Source of the DNA: Vibrio kanaloae
Lineage (GTDB): Bacteria > Pseudomonadota > Gammaproteobacteria > Enterobacterales > Vibrionaceae
Direction: 5' to 3'
NCBI RefSeq assembly: GCF_024347535.1
Contig: NZ_AP025497.1
Coordinates: 434,001-498,000, forward strand
Length of the DNA: 64,000 nucleotides
The position numbers were made by a program, and so were the translations under genes. Below the pieces are notes generated by a model. It made no database searches. It was not told where the DNA came from and was given only the letters and a program-made list of their open reading frames with translations. This document shows positions 1 to 9,579 of the stretch, piece after piece. Each line of letters starts with the position of its first letter. Positions within the stretch are counted from its first letter, which is position 1.

Positions 1-61
1 ACTGAATTAGGTATAAGAAAGGTAAGGTGTGTCTGTAGCGAAAGTTAGGATTTTCAGATGC

Positions 62-93
62 AAAAAAGCCGCATCAGTGATGCGGCTTTTTTT
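62..93 (-). terminator. Rho-independent terminator of tRNA operon 1
   Basis: A GC-rich stem (AGCCGCAT / ATGCGGCT, loop CAGTG) is flanked by A6 on the left and T7 on the right, so it can act in both directions. On the minus strand it lies directly after the last tRNA-Asn gene and should end the five-tRNA transcript. Confidence 0.9.
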
Positions 94-96
94 AAT

Positions 97-172
97 TGGC
101 TCCCCTTGCAAGACTTGAACTTGCGACATACGGATTAACAGTCCGCCGTTCTACCAACTGAACTAAAGGGGA
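97..172 (-). tRNA. tRNA-Asn(GTT)
   Basis: A 76-nt cloverleaf read on the minus strand, beginning TCCCCTTTAGTTCAG and ending with an encoded CCA. The anticodon loop is CTGTTAA, giving GTT. It is the last gene of tRNA operon 1 and is identical by eye to the other three Asn copies in the window. Confidence 0.97.
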
Positions 173-201
173 ATTGATTGTTTAGTCTCTAATCAAGAGA
201 A

Positions 202-277
<76 letters not shown>

Positions 278-313
278 ATCATGAATCAAAAAGCTTATGC
301 TTAATGATTAACT

Positions 314-389
314 TGGCTCCCCTTGCAAGACTTGAACTTGCGACATACGGATTAACAGTCCGCCGTTCTACCAACTGAACTAAAGGGGA
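314..389 (-). tRNA. tRNA-Asn(GTT)
   Basis: Second Asn copy of operon 1, 76 nt with encoded CCA and anticodon GTT. It lies between the two Thr genes, so the order in transcription is Phe-Thr-Asn-Thr-Asn, an apparent duplication of a Thr-Asn pair. Confidence 0.97.
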
Positions 390-413
390 ATTATTCTTAA
401 AGCTTTAAAGAAA

Positions 414-489
<76 letters not shown>

Positions 490-545
490 ACATAATATTT
501 CTTTGTGCTTTGCTGTTGTTGTCTAAGACACCAACAAATAAATTA

Positions 546-621
546 TGGTGCCCGGAGGCGGAATCGAACCACCGACACGCGGATTTTCAATCCGCTGCTC
601 TACCGACTGAGCTATCCGGGC
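546..621 (-). tRNA. tRNA-Phe(GAA)
   Basis: 76-nt tRNA with acceptor stem GCCCGGA/TCCGGGC, anticodon loop TTGAAAA (GAA) and encoded CCA. It is the first gene of operon 1, directly behind the promoter. The anticodon stem is GCGGA/TCCGC. Confidence 0.97.
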
Positions 622-631
622 AACGAGGTAT

Positions 632-660
632 ATTAAACGTGTTTTCGCGTTCTGGGTCAA
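632..660 (-). promoter_or_regulatory. Sigma-70 promoter of tRNA operon 1
   Basis: On the minus strand a TTGACC -35 box (plus coordinates 655-660) and a TTTAAT -10 box (632-637) are separated by exactly 17 bp, just upstream of the first tRNA-Phe. The same spacing and boxes occur ahead of operon 2. Confidence 0.8.
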
Positions 661-803
661 CACTAAATTGCAAAAAAAGTATTGTTTGATGTTTTTCTAT
701 ACTTAGTGGGTTGTTTTTGTCCATTTAGGAAGAAAAACCTAGATCTAGCATGCCCTAAAAGATCATGAAACTACGGTTAACTACACTGAATGGATGCCTA
801 AAT

Positions 804-834
804 AAAAAAAGCACGTATGGAAACGTGCGTTTTT
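804..834 (-). terminator. Terminator of the chemotaxis receptor gene
   Basis: Stem GCACGT/ACGTGC with a 6-nt loop, followed on the minus strand by T7. It sits 23 bp beyond the stop codon of the chemotaxis gene. Confidence 0.75.
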
Positions 835-856
835 ATTTAAGAGCTTTTCCGAGAGT

Positions 857-2482
857 TTAGTACCTTACTTCAAATCTATTAACCCAAGCTTCTAATTCGT
901 TGGAAAGAGAGGCGAGAGTTTGGGTGCTGTTATGACTTTCTGTCACGACATTACTCAGTTGGTTACCGCTCTCTTCGATCATATTGATACGCTTCGATAT
1001 ATCATCGCTCACCTGAGTCTGCTCAGCGGCCGCTGTTGCGATTTGATGACTCATTGATGAAATAGACGCTAGTGCGACAACAATCTGTTGTAGTGCTTCA
1101 GAGGCGTTTTGAGACTCAGTTACGGTGCTTTCACTAGTCGCGGCACAAACTTCCATGGTTTGAATTGCGTTGCGAGATCCTTCTTGAAGGTTATTAATCA
1201 TTAATTGGATTTCTTTGGTGCTCGATTGTGTTCGGCCTGCAAGGTTACGAACCTCATCTGCTACAACCGCAAATCCACGACCTTGTTCGCCAGCTCGAGC
1301 TGCTTCAATGGCTGCATTGAGTGCCAATAGGTTAGTTTGCTCCGCTATATCACCAATAACATCCAATACTTTTGCAATGTTGTTTACATCGTTATCTAGG
1401 TTAGCGACAGCTTCGCTGGCTGTGCCTAGTTGGCCCGCTAGGCCTTGAATGTTATCTACTGTGTTGTGAATGAGTTGTTGGGTATGCTGACTCTGTTTGT
1501 CGGCCTCATCTGTGTTACGCGCGGTATCGCTAGCTGAATCAGCCACGTTATTGGCTGAAGAGGCCATCTCGGTCATTGCTGTCGCGATCATCTCTGTTGA
1601 TTGCTGTTGGGTCTCTGTCAGTTGAGCAATTGACCCAGCGCGATCTTCGACGCGCTGCAGTTCGCCCCTTAAGGCCAGCATTGAAGCGTTAAGGTTTGAT
1701 ACTAGCTCTGCCAGTGACTTACTCATTTGTTGTACGGCCTGGTAAATACTGCCGTCAGCTGCCTGAGTTTCGAAAGAGGTTTGAATTCGCCCCTGAGCTA
1801 CGGCTTGTACTGCTTCTCGTACATCTTTAGGTTCGCCGCCAAGAAGCGCTAGCATGCGTTTAATAGATACAATTAGGCTCGATAGAATAAGACCAGCAAT
1901 CACCACACAAAGGAATAGCTGCCATTGAGCAGTAGACCAAAAACGAGCGTTAACTTCATTGAATCCGATACCGGTGCCGACAACCCAGCCCCAATGTGGC
2001 GTTTTCTCTGCAATAGACAGTTTTTCTTCAATCGTTCCATCTGGCAGTTTTTGTGTCCAGGTGTACTCAATGATCTGGCCAGTACGATTACCAAGTACTC
2101 TTTGGATTAGCTGACCAACACTATTGCCGTCGCCATCTTTAAAGTCGTTAAAGCTGGTTCCGTGTAGTTGAGGATCTAATGGTGTCGCGACAAACGTCAT
2201 GTTCTCATCGGCTACGTAAACATATTCATTATCTTTATAGATGTTGTTGCGAAGAAGGCGAGTAGCCAGTTTCTTAGCTTGCTCTTCTTCTAGAGTACCA
2301 TCAATCGCCATCTTCTCGACTTCAGTAAGGATGCTGTATGCACTCTTAAATAGCTCTGTCACACGAGCCTTGTTGTCCATGTTGCTAGCGACTCTCAATG
2401 TCCATAAACCAGTAGCCGTCAGTGCTAGCAGGGCGATCAATATGATGCCCGATAATAAGTAAGCTTGCGTTTTTAGTTTCAT
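857..2482 (-). CDS. Methyl-accepting chemotaxis protein with single Cache sensor
   Basis: A 541-residue chemoreceptor of the inner membrane. An N-terminal membrane helix (about residues 8-28) leads to a periplasmic region of about 150 residues that resembles the single Cache_2 sensor ([21 protein letters not shown]). A second helix lies near 188-207, followed by a short HAMP-like stretch and a long coiled-coil signalling domain. The highly conserved hairpin tip that contacts CheA/CheW lies at about 381-425 ([19 protein letters not shown]). No C-terminal CheR-binding pentapeptide is present; the protein ends WVNRFEVRY. The start is supported by GGGGA just upstream. The gene stands alone between two tRNA operons. 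An MCP beside mltC is, to my recollection, also the arrangement in V. cholerae. The ligand cannot be read from sequence; small organic acids are common for this sensor class but that is inference. Confidence 0.95.
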   Translation of the reverse strand: MKLKTQAYLLSGIILIALLALTATGLWTLRVASNMDNKARVTELFKSAYSILTEVEKMAIDGTLEEEQAKKLATRLLRNNIYKDNEYVYVADENMTFVATPLDPQLHGTSFNDFKDGDGNSVGQLIQRVLGNRTGQIIEYTWTQKLPDGTIEEKLSIAEKTPHWGWVVGTGIGFNEVNARFWSTAQWQLFLCVVIAGLILSSLIVSIKRMLALLGGEPKDVREAVQAVAQGRIQTSFETQAADGSIYQAVQQMSKSLAELVSNLNASMLALRGELQRVEDRAGSIAQLTETQQQSTEMIATAMTEMASSANNVADSASDTARNTDEADKQSQHTQQLIHNTVDNIQGLAGQLGTASEAVANLDNDVNNIAKVLDVIGDIAEQTNLLALNAAIEAARAGEQGRGFAVVADEVRNLAGRTQSSTKEIQLMINNLQEGSRNAIQTMEVCAATSESTVTESQNASEALQQIVVALASISSMSHQIATAAAEQTQVSDDISKRINMIEESGNQLSNVVTESHNSTQTLASLSNELEAWVNRFEVRY

Positions 2483-2602
2483 ATTTCCCCGCGTAGCGAT
2501 TCAATAATTAGTATTAGGTATAATTCATCGAATCTTAATCTAAGTGGTGTAAGGCAGATATTAGAAAGACATCAAAACATGATAGCGATTAAATTTTCGA
2601 AG

Positions 2603-2639
2603 AAAAAAAAGTAACAGAACTCGGTTCTGTTTTTTTTTT
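2603..2639 (+). terminator. Orphan bidirectional terminator
   Basis: Perfect stem ACAGAAC/GTTCTGT with a TCG loop, preceded by A8 and followed directly by a run of nine or ten T. No annotated gene ends here: the MCP gene starts at 2482 and runs away from it, and the tRNA array already has its own terminator at 2824-2856. It may insulate the MCP promoter or end an unannotated small RNA on the plus strand. Confidence 0.65.
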
Positions 2640-2823
2640 GATGTGAAGATTAGCGTGTTATGAACTTTGGGATGAGTGGTTCTGTTGGAGTGGGGGACTC
2701 TTTATAGAACTTAGAATCTGCTGCTGTAGTAAGAGTACTAGAAGGAGATAACTCAATTTATCGAGACTGATTAAGGGTAGAGCTGATGAGTATATTGAAT
2801 AGAGTTTGCTTTTGTTCAAACGA

Positions 2824-2856
2824 AAAAAAGCCAAGTCTTTCGACTTGGCTTTTTTG
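2824..2856 (-). terminator. Terminator of tRNA operon 2
   Basis: Strong stem AGCCAAGTC/GACTTGGCT with A-tract and T-tract on either side, immediately after the last tRNA-Asn of the seven-gene operon. Confidence 0.9.
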
Positions 2857-2860
2857 AATG

Positions 2861-2936
2861 TGGCTCCCCTTGCAAGACTTGAACTTGCGACATACGGATT
2901 AACAGTCCGCCGTTCTACCAACTGAACTAAAGGGGA
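2861..2936 (-). tRNA. tRNA-Asn(GTT)
   Basis: 76-nt tRNA-Asn with encoded CCA, last gene of operon 2 and first element of the left copy of the 362-bp duplication. Confidence 0.97.
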
Positions 2937-2992
2937 ATTATTTGTGTCAACATCAGGTCTATAAAGATCATTATTTGTTAAGCACCAAATAA

Positions 2993-3068
2993 TGGTGCCT
3001 CGAGGCGGAATCGAACCACCGACACGCGGATTTTCAATCCGCTGCTCTACCGACTGAGCTATCGAGGC
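2993..3068 (-). tRNA. tRNA-Phe(GAA), variant acceptor stem
   Basis: 76-nt tRNA-Phe, anticodon GAA, encoded CCA. Its acceptor stem is GCCTCGA/TCGAGGC rather than GCCCGGA/TCCGGGC; both strands of the stem changed together, so pairing is kept. Confidence 0.95.
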
Positions 3069-3075
3069 AAAAGAA

Positions 3076-3151
<76 letters not shown>

Positions 3152-3222
3152 ACACTAAATTCTTTGCTTAAAGAGTCAAACTCTTCAATTAAAACCTCAT
3201 ATAAAATGAAGTCCTTTAAAAA

Positions 3223-3298
3223 TGGCTCCCCTTGCAAGACTTGAACTTGCGACATACGGATTAACAGTCCGCCGTTCTACCAACTGAACTAAAGGGGA
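3223..3298 (-). tRNA. tRNA-Asn(GTT)
   Basis: 76-nt tRNA-Asn with encoded CCA, right copy of the duplicated block. Confidence 0.97.
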
Positions 3299-3354
3299 AT
3301 TACTTGTCTCAACATCAGGTCTATAAAGACCATTATTTGTTAAGTACCAAATAA

Positions 3355-3430
3355 TGGTGCCTCGAGGCGGAATCGAACCACCGACACGCGGATTTTCAAT
3401 CCGCTGCTCTACCGACTGAGCTATCGAGGC
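3355..3430 (-). tRNA. tRNA-Phe(GAA), variant acceptor stem
   Basis: Same sequence as the Phe gene at 2993-3068, including the GCCTCGA/TCGAGGC acceptor stem. The shared variant is explained by the block duplication. Confidence 0.95.
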
Positions 3431-3437
3431 AAAAGAA

Positions 3438-3513
<76 letters not shown>

Positions 3514-3587
3514 ACACTAAATTCTTTATGCTTTTGTCCGTGCTGTTACTCCCTGTTAAAGAGTGTTGGCACCAACAAATCAAATTG

Positions 3588-3663
3588 TGGTGCCCGGAGG
3601 CGGAATCGAACCACCGACACGAGGATTTTCAATCCTCTGCTCTACCGACTGAGCTATCCGGGC
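3588..3663 (-). tRNA. tRNA-Phe(GAA), variant anticodon stem
   Basis: First gene of operon 2. It has the standard GCCCGGA acceptor stem, but the anticodon stem is GAGGA/TCCTC instead of GCGGA/TCCGC: a compensated C-G to A-U change. Thus the four Phe genes form three sequence types. Confidence 0.96.
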
Positions 3664-3674
3664 AACGGAGCGCT

Positions 3675-3703
3675 ATTAAACGGATTTTCTGCATAACCGT
3701 CAA
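3675..3703 (-). promoter_or_regulatory. Sigma-70 promoter of tRNA operon 2
   Basis: On the minus strand TTGACG (3698-3703) and TTTAAT (3675-3680) are 17 bp apart, ahead of the first tRNA-Phe. Layout matches the promoter of operon 1. Confidence 0.8.
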
Positions 3704-3766
3704 CACCTTTTTTGAAAATAATTAAAAAAAACGTTCGTTAGTTGTTTTTTTATTCAAAAGTGAGGC

Positions 3767-4900
3767 TTACGTTTTACCTTGATTAAAATCTATCTTGAAT
3801 TTTGTTACTTTTTCTAAATATCGGCGCGACTCTTTGTTTGGATGTTTCTTAGTGAGTGCCCAGTACGCTTGGCTAGGTTGTAGCGAGTTTAAGTCTCGCA
3901 TTGCTCGCTTTCTGTCCTTACTAAAGGTGTTGAGTACACCACCAGTACCGCCGTTGTATGCAGAAATCATACTGTACTCAAGCGTTGTTGGGTGCTGCAC
4001 GTCTTTTAAATAACGATTTTTAAGGATATAAAAGTACGCGGTGCCAGCATCAATATTGTTTTCTGGATTGAATAAATACTCAGGAGTGGGCTCTCCAGGT
4101 TTGTTCTTTACTAGTTTAAACACGTCTCGACCTGCAGTTTTTGGTACTACCTGCATAAGACCATAAGCATTCGCCCAGCTCACAGCATATGGGTTAAAAC
4201 TACTTTCTGTTTTGATGATCGCGTAAATCAAGTCTTCAGGAATGTCATAACGTTGAGACGCTCGTCTAACTATATCGGCGTACTGATAGCGACGTTTACT
4301 AGCGTGATCGGCCACCATTGGGATTTCAACGTAGTAAGCTTTTTTAAAATCGACTTCCTTGGTTTTTAGGTTATTGGCGATCAGGTAGTCAGCAAATTGG
4401 TTAGCGCGCCATGTCCATTGAATAGGCTTTTTCTCTTGATCTACGACCTGATTGTAGAGGAAAGGTTTCCCTTCTAACTTGATGCTTTTGGAAGAAAATA
4501 GGTCGACATTGGCTGGGTCGTCCGGCGTCAGAAGTGTCGTGATTATCGCGTTTTTGAGGTGTTTCTTAGGCTCGGTAGAGGAGACTGTTTCTACTGTGAT
4601 TAGGCCTTGGCTAAAGTTTACTTCTGAACGGCTTAAGTAATTATCAATGTATTTCACATAGTTACTCTTACCTGCCATCTTTATTTCACTGCTGCCCCAA
4701 CGTTTTTGGATGTTGCCTGAAAAACTATGAATCAAAGCATCCAGTGCATCAGTGTCTTTTTCAAATTGGCCGGGTAGCTCCGCTAAATTACTTACAAATC
4801 GGTTGGTTGGTTCGTAGTTAACATCATAAATGCTTTCGACAAATTCACGACTGCACCCAGTTAATAACATGGCTGTTAAGAAGTAACTTAGCTTTTTCAT
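3767..4900 (-). CDS. mltC: Membrane-bound lytic murein transglycosylase C
   Basis: Lytic transglycosylase that cleaves the glycan strands of peptidoglycan, leaving 1,6-anhydro-muramic ends; anchored in the outer membrane as a lipoprotein. The 377-residue protein starts with a lipoprotein signal whose lipobox LLTGC places the lipidated Cys at residue 16. An N-terminal MltC-type region is followed by a goose-lysozyme-like SLT domain from about residue 205. There TESSFNPYA carries the catalytic Glu (about residue 232) and NAYGLMQVVP is the family signature. Length fits the family. It is the last gene of a minus-strand group with yggX and mutY, the same order as the E. coli mutY-yggX-mltC cluster. 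Confidence 0.96.
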   Translation of the reverse strand: MKKLSYFLTAMLLTGCSREFVESIYDVNYEPTNRFVSNLAELPGQFEKDTDALDALIHSFSGNIQKRWGSSEIKMAGKSNYVKYIDNYLSRSEVNFSQGLITVETVSSTEPKKHLKNAIITTLLTPDDPANVDLFSSKSIKLEGKPFLYNQVVDQEKKPIQWTWRANQFADYLIANNLKTKEVDFKKAYYVEIPMVADHASKRRYQYADIVRRASQRYDIPEDLIYAIIKTESSFNPYAVSWANAYGLMQVVPKTAGRDVFKLVKNKPGEPTPEYLFNPENNIDAGTAYFYILKNRYLKDVQHPTTLEYSMISAYNGGTGGVLNTFSKDRKRAMRDLNSLQPSQAYWALTKKHPNKESRRYLEKVTKFKIDFNQGKT

Positions 4901-4969
4901 AGTTCCTCATACAAAAATGACATCGCAGCGTTAACCATGATGTCATTAAAATTTGCTTAAATAAATGTC

Positions 4970-5242
4970 TTATTCGCTTGGTGGAGTGTAGCCATCAATA
5001 ACGACATCTTTACCTTCGAAAAGGAAGTTAACCATCTCAGTTTCAAGAAGTTTACGATGCTCAGGGTCCATCATGTTTAGCTTCTTCTCATTGATAAGCA
5101 TGGTTTGCTTGCTTTGCCATTGTCCCCAAGCTTCTTTAGAAATGTTGTCAAAGATACGCTTACCTAAGTCACCTGGGTAAAGTTGAAAATCTAGGCCTTC
5201 AGCATCTTTTTGAAGGCGAGCACAAAATACAGTGCGGCTCAT
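4970..5242 (-). CDS. yggX: Probable Fe(II)-trafficking protein YggX
   Basis: A 90-residue protein of the YggX family, thought to protect or supply iron-sulfur clusters and to lower oxidative damage. The N-terminal [10 protein letters not shown] with its single conserved Cys (residue 7), the [16 protein letters not shown] stretch and the C-terminal FLFEGKDV region are typical. It lies 28 bp downstream of mutY, whose product holds a 4Fe-4S cluster, and 69 bp upstream of mltC, so the three are probably cotranscribed. The biochemical role is debated in the literature; family membership is clear. Confidence 0.95.
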   Translation of the reverse strand: MSRTVFCARLQKDAEGLDFQLYPGDLGKRIFDNISKEAWGQWQSKQTMLINEKKLNMMDPEHRKLLETEMVNFLFEGKDVVIDGYTPPSE

Positions 5243-5270
5243 AGTGGTTCCTCTTATCGCGTTCGTTGAT

Positions 5271-6332
5271 TCAAACGTCGTCGTTCAGTTCAAAGGGTAG
5301 GCTCTCAATAAGCTGCTTTACAGGAGCGGCTAGGCCAATTTCTTCCGGTTTTGATAAGTTATACCAGAGACCTTTAGTCCCTTCCATTATCAAATCTGGT
5401 TGTTTATCTAATTTCACTAATACTGGCGTGATATCTAAGTGGTAGTGGCTGAAAGTGTGCCTAAACGCAATCATGGTCTTGATCGAATCGGTTTGAGTGT
5501 CTTTGATCGAGCGAAGATCTAGTTGATGTTCGATCTCTGCGTGTTCATTTTGAGGGAAACAAAACAATCCGCCCCAGATACCTGACTGAGGGCGCTGTTC
5601 GAGCCACACTTGGTTGTCGTGATACAGAATCACAAACCATGTTTCTTTTACAGGCTTTTCTTTCTTAGGTTTTTTACCTGGGAAGTCGAGCTGTCTATCA
5701 AGCTTCTTGGCTTCACACATGCTTTCAATTGGGCAAAGGGTACATTTAGGCTTGCTACGGGTACAAACCATCGCCCCCATGTCCATCATCGCCTGATTGT
5801 ATTTATCGACATCTTTTTTCGGAGTATGAGCTTCTGCATGTTCCCAAAGTTGGTTTTCAACCTTCTTTTGCCCTGGCCAACCTTCTACTGCAAAACTTCT
5901 AGCTAAGGTGCGCTTGACGTTACCATCAAGGATAGCATGAGGGAGTTTATGAACCGAAGACAGCACTGCAGCGGCAGTAGATCGTCCAATACCCGGTAGT
6001 GCGTTCATTTCTTCAATAGAAAGCGGAAACTCACCACTATATTGCTCGGTAACAATCTTGGCAGCCTTGTGCAAATTACGAGCTCTTGCGTAGTAACCAA
6101 GCCCCGTCCATAAGTGGAGCACCTCATCTTGTTCGGCGTTCGCTAGGTCAATAACCGTTGGAAAGCGTTCCAAAAAGCGTTGGTAGTATGGAATCACTGT
6201 TGTTACCTGAGTTTGCTGAAGCATGATTTCAGATAACCAAACTGTGTAGGCGGTTTTATTCTGTTGCCAAGGCAGTTCTTTACGCCCGTAGGCGTCATAC
6301 CACTTTAATATGGCGGTTGCGAAAGGAGTCAC
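5271..6332 (-). CDS. mutY: A/G-specific adenine DNA glycosylase
   Basis: Removes adenine mispaired with 8-oxoguanine, part of the GO repair system. In the 353-residue protein the catalytic Glu is about residue 35 ([10 protein letters not shown]), the helix-hairpin-helix [10 protein letters not shown] lies near 112-121 and the catalytic Asp is about residue 136 (LDGNVKRT). The iron-sulfur loop has Cys 190, 197, 200 and 206 with the classic C-x6-C-x2-C-x5-C spacing. The C-terminal third is the NUDIX-like 8-oxoG recognition domain. The start codon is GTG (CAC on the plus strand at 6330-6332) with only a weak GAG upstream; no in-frame ATG gives a better start. It heads the mutY-yggX-mltC group. 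Confidence 0.97.
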   Translation of the reverse strand: MTPFATAILKWYDAYGRKELPWQQNKTAYTVWLSEIMLQQTQVTTVIPYYQRFLERFPTVIDLANAEQDEVLHLWTGLGYYARARNLHKAAKIVTEQYSGEFPLSIEEMNALPGIGRSTAAAVLSSVHKLPHAILDGNVKRTLARSFAVEGWPGQKKVENQLWEHAEAHTPKKDVDKYNQAMMDMGAMVCTRSKPKCTLCPIESMCEAKKLDRQLDFPGKKPKKEKPVKETWFVILYHDNQVWLEQRPQSGIWGGLFCFPQNEHAEIEHQLDLRSIKDTQTDSIKTMIAFRHTFSHYHLDITPVLVKLDKQPDLIMEGTKGLWYNLSKPEEIGLAAPVKQLIESLPFELNDDV

Positions 6333-6497
6333 GACATGCTCTATGCTTTGCTATTATTAGAAGCGAAATTGCACCACACTTAACGTTGGATGTAAAACAG
6401 ACAAATTGTGTGGGAATTTATCCACGGAAAGACTTGCACCGAAGGCAATTCTTTGGATAATCCCCGCTTTGATTAATCAATGTGCAGGCAAAAATCA

Positions 6498-7217
6498 ATG
6501 AGTGAAGTGACCACTAACGAATATACTGAAGACGGCAAACTGGTTCGTAAGATCCGTAGTTTTGTTCGCCGCGAAGGCCGCTTAACCAAAGGCCAAGAAA
6601 GTGCGATGAATGAATGTTGGCCAACAATGGGTATCGACTACACCCCAGAGCTTCTTAACTGGAAAGAAGTATTTGGCAACGATAACCCAGTTGTACTAGA
6701 GATTGGTTTCGGTATGGGTGCATCACTGGTTGAAATGGCAAAGAACGCACCAGAGAAAAACTTCTTAGGTATTGAAGTTCACAGCCCTGGTGTTGGTGCT
6801 TGTTTGGGGACTGCGCGTGATGCGGGTGTAACTAACCTACGCGTAATGTGTCACGATGCCGTAGAAGTATTTGAACACATGATCCCAGATAGCAGCCTGC
6901 ATACATTGCAACTGTTTTTCCCTGACCCATGGCATAAAGCTCGTCACCATAAACGTCGTATTGTTAAGGCTGAGTTCGCAGAGATGGTTCGCGGCAAGCT
7001 TCAACTTGAGACTGGTATTTTTCACATGGCAACAGACTGGGAGAACTACGCAGAACACATGATTGAGGTGATGAACGTAGCTCCTGGTTTCGAAAATATC
7101 GCTGAAGATGGTGATTATATTGCTCGCCCTGATGAGCGTCCGCTAACGAAGTTTGAAGCGCGTGGCCACCGTTTAGGTCATGGCGTTTGGGATATTAAGT
7201 ACAAACGTACTAAGTAA
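6498..7217 (+). CDS. trmB: tRNA (guanine-N7)-methyltransferase
   Basis: Methylates N7 of G46 in the tRNA variable loop using S-adenosylmethionine. The 239-residue form starting MSEVTTNEY is chosen over an ATG 18 bp upstream because it matches the usual family N-terminus. The SAM-binding loop LEIGFGMG lies near residues 68-75, and the family signature [15 protein letters not shown] follows in the middle of the protein. Divergent from mutY across a 165-bp spacer, as in E. coli. A strong terminator follows at 7284-7315, so it is probably monocistronic. Confidence 0.96.
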   Translation: MSEVTTNEYTEDGKLVRKIRSFVRREGRLTKGQESAMNECWPTMGIDYTPELLNWKEVFGNDNPVVLEIGFGMGASLVEMAKNAPEKNFLGIEVHSPGVGACLGTARDAGVTNLRVMCHDAVEVFEHMIPDSSLHTLQLFFPDPWHKARHHKRRIVKAEFAEMVRGKLQLETGIFHMATDWENYAEHMIEVMNVAPGFENIAEDGDYIARPDERPLTKFEARGHRLGHGVWDIKYKRTK

Positions 7218-7283
7218 TTCTGAAACAAATAAGTGAAGGTAAACCTGCTTTAGGTTAAACCTTACACTTTATGGGATTGATTA

Positions 7284-7315
7284 AAGCCAACATTATTGTA
7301 ATGTTGGCTTTTTTG
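7284..7315 (+). terminator. Terminator of trmB
   Basis: An 11-bp perfect stem (AGCCAACATTA/TAATGTTGGCT, loop TTG) followed by a T-run. A second, imperfect inverted repeat lies just upstream at about 7232-7270 (AAGTGAAGGT...ACCTTACACTT). Confidence 0.88.
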
Positions 7316-7401
7316 TCCTTAGGCTTTTATTGCGATAGAGGTTTAAGGACAAAAAAGTAAAGTCATCCCCTACAAAAATAACAATATAGAAGTAAGCACA
7401 C

Positions 7402-8322
7402 ATGAAACCAACTCAAGCTATTTTGGCCGAGATTTTAGACGAGGTTCGTCCTTTAATTGGGCAGGGAAAGGTCGCTGATTACATCCCCGCACTGGCTCGC
7501 GTATCGAACCAGAAGTTGGCGATCGCGGTATACACCAATGAAGGGGAGGTGATTCAATCTGGTGATGCAGAAGAAGCTTTTTCTGTGCAATCCATCTCTA
7601 AAGCGTTGAGCTTGACGTTAGCGATGGTGCTTTATAAGCCCGAAGAAATTTGGCAGCGAGTGGGCAAGGAGCCTTCTGGACAAGCGTTTAACTCGATGAT
7701 TCAACTTGAGATGGAGCAAGGCATTCCCCGTAACCCGTTTATCAATGCGGGTGCTATTGTAGTAGCAGACTTATTACACAGTCGTCTATCCGCACCAAGA
7801 CACCGTTTATTAGAATTTGTGCGTCAGCTATCGGGTGATACTCATATTGTGTATGACAAGATAGTAGCGGCTTCAGAAATGATGCACAGCGATCGTAATG
7901 CGGCTATCGCTTACTTGATGCGTTCATTTGGTAACTTTGAGAACGATGTTATTCCTGTGCTTAATAATTACTTTCATGCTTGTGCGCTTAAAATGACCTG
8001 TGTTGATTTGGCGAAAACCTTTAGCTATTTAGCCAATAAAGGGGTGTCGGTTCAAACTAAGAAAAAGATCATCACGCCGGTTCAAACTAAGCAGTTGAAT
8101 GCTTTGCTTGCGACATGTGGTTTATACGATGGGGCGGGGGAGTTTGCGTATCGTGTTGGTATGCCAGGAAAATCGGGTGTGGGTGGCGGCATTATTGCCA
8201 TCGTTCCGGGTGAGATGACAATTGCTGTTTGGTCTCCTGAGCTGGATCCGTCTGGTAACTCTCTTGCTGGCACTAAGGCGCTAGAGCTGCTGTCGGAGCG
8301 TATTGGTCGTTCTATTTTCTAA
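7402..8322 (+). CDS. glsB: Glutaminase
   Basis: Hydrolyses L-glutamine to glutamate and ammonia in the cytoplasm. The 306-residue protein has the beta-lactamase-like serine-dependent fold of the glutaminase family: the S-x-x-K motif SISK is at about residues 64-67 (QSISKALSL), followed by the NPFINAGA segment and the C-terminal [12 protein letters not shown] loop. Length is typical of the short bacterial form without regulatory extensions. It stands alone, downstream of the trmB terminator and convergent with hemW; a shared terminator lies between. Confidence 0.95.
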   Translation: MKPTQAILAEILDEVRPLIGQGKVADYIPALARVSNQKLAIAVYTNEGEVIQSGDAEEAFSVQSISKALSLTLAMVLYKPEEIWQRVGKEPSGQAFNSMIQLEMEQGIPRNPFINAGAIVVADLLHSRLSAPRHRLLEFVRQLSGDTHIVYDKIVAASEMMHSDRNAAIAYLMRSFGNFENDVIPVLNNYFHACALKMTCVDLAKTFSYLANKGVSVQTKKKIITPVQTKQLNALLATCGLYDGAGEFAYRVGMPGKSGVGGGIIAIVPGEMTIAVWSPELDPSGNSLAGTKALELLSERIGRSIF

Positions 8323-8345
8323 CGATAAGTGTTTCCGGTTTCAAT

Positions 8346-8373
8346 AAAAAAGCCTCTCGTGATGAAAGGCTTT
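8346..8373. terminator. Bidirectional terminator between glsB and hemW
   Basis: Stem AAAGCCT/AGGCTTT between convergent genes, with an A-run on the left and a short T-run on the right. Confidence 0.7.
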
Positions 8374-8391
8374 ATGCATTTTAGCGTTCGA

Positions 8392-9579
8392 CTATTCGTC
8401 TTCTTCTGCCATAAAGGCTTCTAGCAAGTCGTTGAGGAATAGCTTTCCTTTTTCAGTGACCTGCCAGTGAGTGTCGGTTTCGTTCAAGTAACCTAGTTCT
8501 TTTGCCCACTCAATCGTTGAATGAACAGCGTCAAAATCAAGCCCAGTCGTATCAATGAAATCTTGTTTTGGACACGCTTCTATTAGCCTGAAGCGGTTCA
8601 TAAAGAATTCAAAAGGGCGATCTTCATTTGGCACTTCAAATTCATTGGATAGGTAAGGCTTCACTATGTTCTGGTAAGCCGCTAAATAGCCTCTAGGGTG
8701 CTTAACCTTTGTGGTGCGAACAATGCGTCCATCAGCAAAACTTAGCTTGCCATGAGAGCCACAGCCAATACCTAAGTAGTCACCAAAGCGCCAATAGTTG
8801 AGGTTGTGCTGACATTGGTATCCTGGCTTGCTGTAGCCTGAAATTTCATACTGTACATAACCTGCATCTGAGAGCTTTTTATGGCCTAAGTCGAAGATAT
8901 CCCAAAGGTCATCGTCGTCAGGCAGCTTTGGCGTTTTATAATAGAACATGGTGTTAGGTTCTATTGTGAGTTGATACCAAGATAAGTGTGGTGGATCGAG
9001 CTCGATCGCTTTGTCTAGATCCGCCAAGGCCTGATCAATGCTTTGATCGGGCAAGCCGTGCATTAAGTCTAGATTGAAGCTATTCAATCCAATTTTATGC
9101 GCTAAATGAGCGGCATTTACCGCTTCATCTTGACCATGAATACGGCCAAGCCTTTCGAGCTTCTCTTGCTCAAAGCTTTGCACACCCACCGAGATTCGAC
9201 TCACCCCAGCCTTTTGGTAACCAGCGAACCGCTCAGCTTCAATGGTTCCCGGGTTGGCTTCCATGGTGATTTCTATTCCATGCTTGAACGGGATACGTTG
9301 TTCAACACCTTGGAGTAATCGACCGATTCCCTCTGGAGAGAATAGGCTCGGCGTACCACCACCAATAAAGATCGAATGCAACGGACGAGGGGTGCCATTG
9401 AGTTGGTACTTTTCGATATCAGTATCGAGATCCTCAAGTAGCGCATCGATGTACTCTTTTTCTGGGATCTCGGCTTTCAGAGCGTGTGAGTTGAAATCAC
9501 AATACGGACACTTTTGTACACACCATGGGATGTGGACATAGAGGCTAAGTGCTGGTGGTATTAGCGCTGTATTATGCAT
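8392..9579 (-). CDS. hemW: Radical SAM heme chaperone HemW
   Basis: A 395-residue radical-SAM protein. The cluster motif C-x3-C-x2-C is at Cys 20, 24 and 27 (CVQKCPYCDF), preceded by the HemW-typical SLYVHIPWC. GGGTPS and the VGVQSF segment are further family signatures. HemW proteins were long annotated as oxygen-independent coproporphyrinogen oxidases but lack that enzyme's extra Cys; they bind heme and are thought to hand it to respiratory enzymes. The start ATG overlaps the stop of rdgB by one base (TAATG), implying translational coupling. It is the last gene of the yggS-proC-yggT-yggU-DUF4426-rdgB-hemW run. Confidence 0.95.
   Translation of the reverse strand: MHNTALIPPALSLYVHIPWCVQKCPYCDFNSHALKAEIPEKEYIDALLEDLDTDIEKYQLNGTPRPLHSIFIGGGTPSLFSPEGIGRLLQGVEQRIPFKHGIEITMEANPGTIEAERFAGYQKAGVSRISVGVQSFEQEKLERLGRIHGQDEAVNAAHLAHKIGLNSFNLDLMHGLPDQSIDQALADLDKAIELDPPHLSWYQLTIEPNTMFYYKTPKLPDDDDLWDIFDLGHKKLSDAGYVQYEISGYSKPGYQCQHNLNYWRFGDYLGIGCGSHGKLSFADGRIVRTTKVKHPRGYLAAYQNIVKPYLSNEFEVPNEDRPFEFFMNRFRLIEACPKQDFIDTTGLDFDAVHSTIEWAKELGYLNETDTHWQVTEKGKLFLNDLLEAFMAEEDE

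Larger units (their letters stand above)
2483..2860. other. Intergenic region between MCP gene and tRNA operon 2
   Basis: No credible protein gene. It holds the MCP upstream region, an orphan bidirectional terminator (2603-2639), about 180 bp of unrecognised sequence, and the terminator of tRNA operon 2 (2824-2856). The only long open frame overlaps a tRNA gene and is not coding. Confidence 0.7.

Noticed and set aside
2658..2921. An 87-codon minus-strand open frame between the MCP gene and tRNA operon 2
   Set aside because: It begins inside a tRNA-Asn gene and runs through the operon terminator; composition and low complexity are noncoding.
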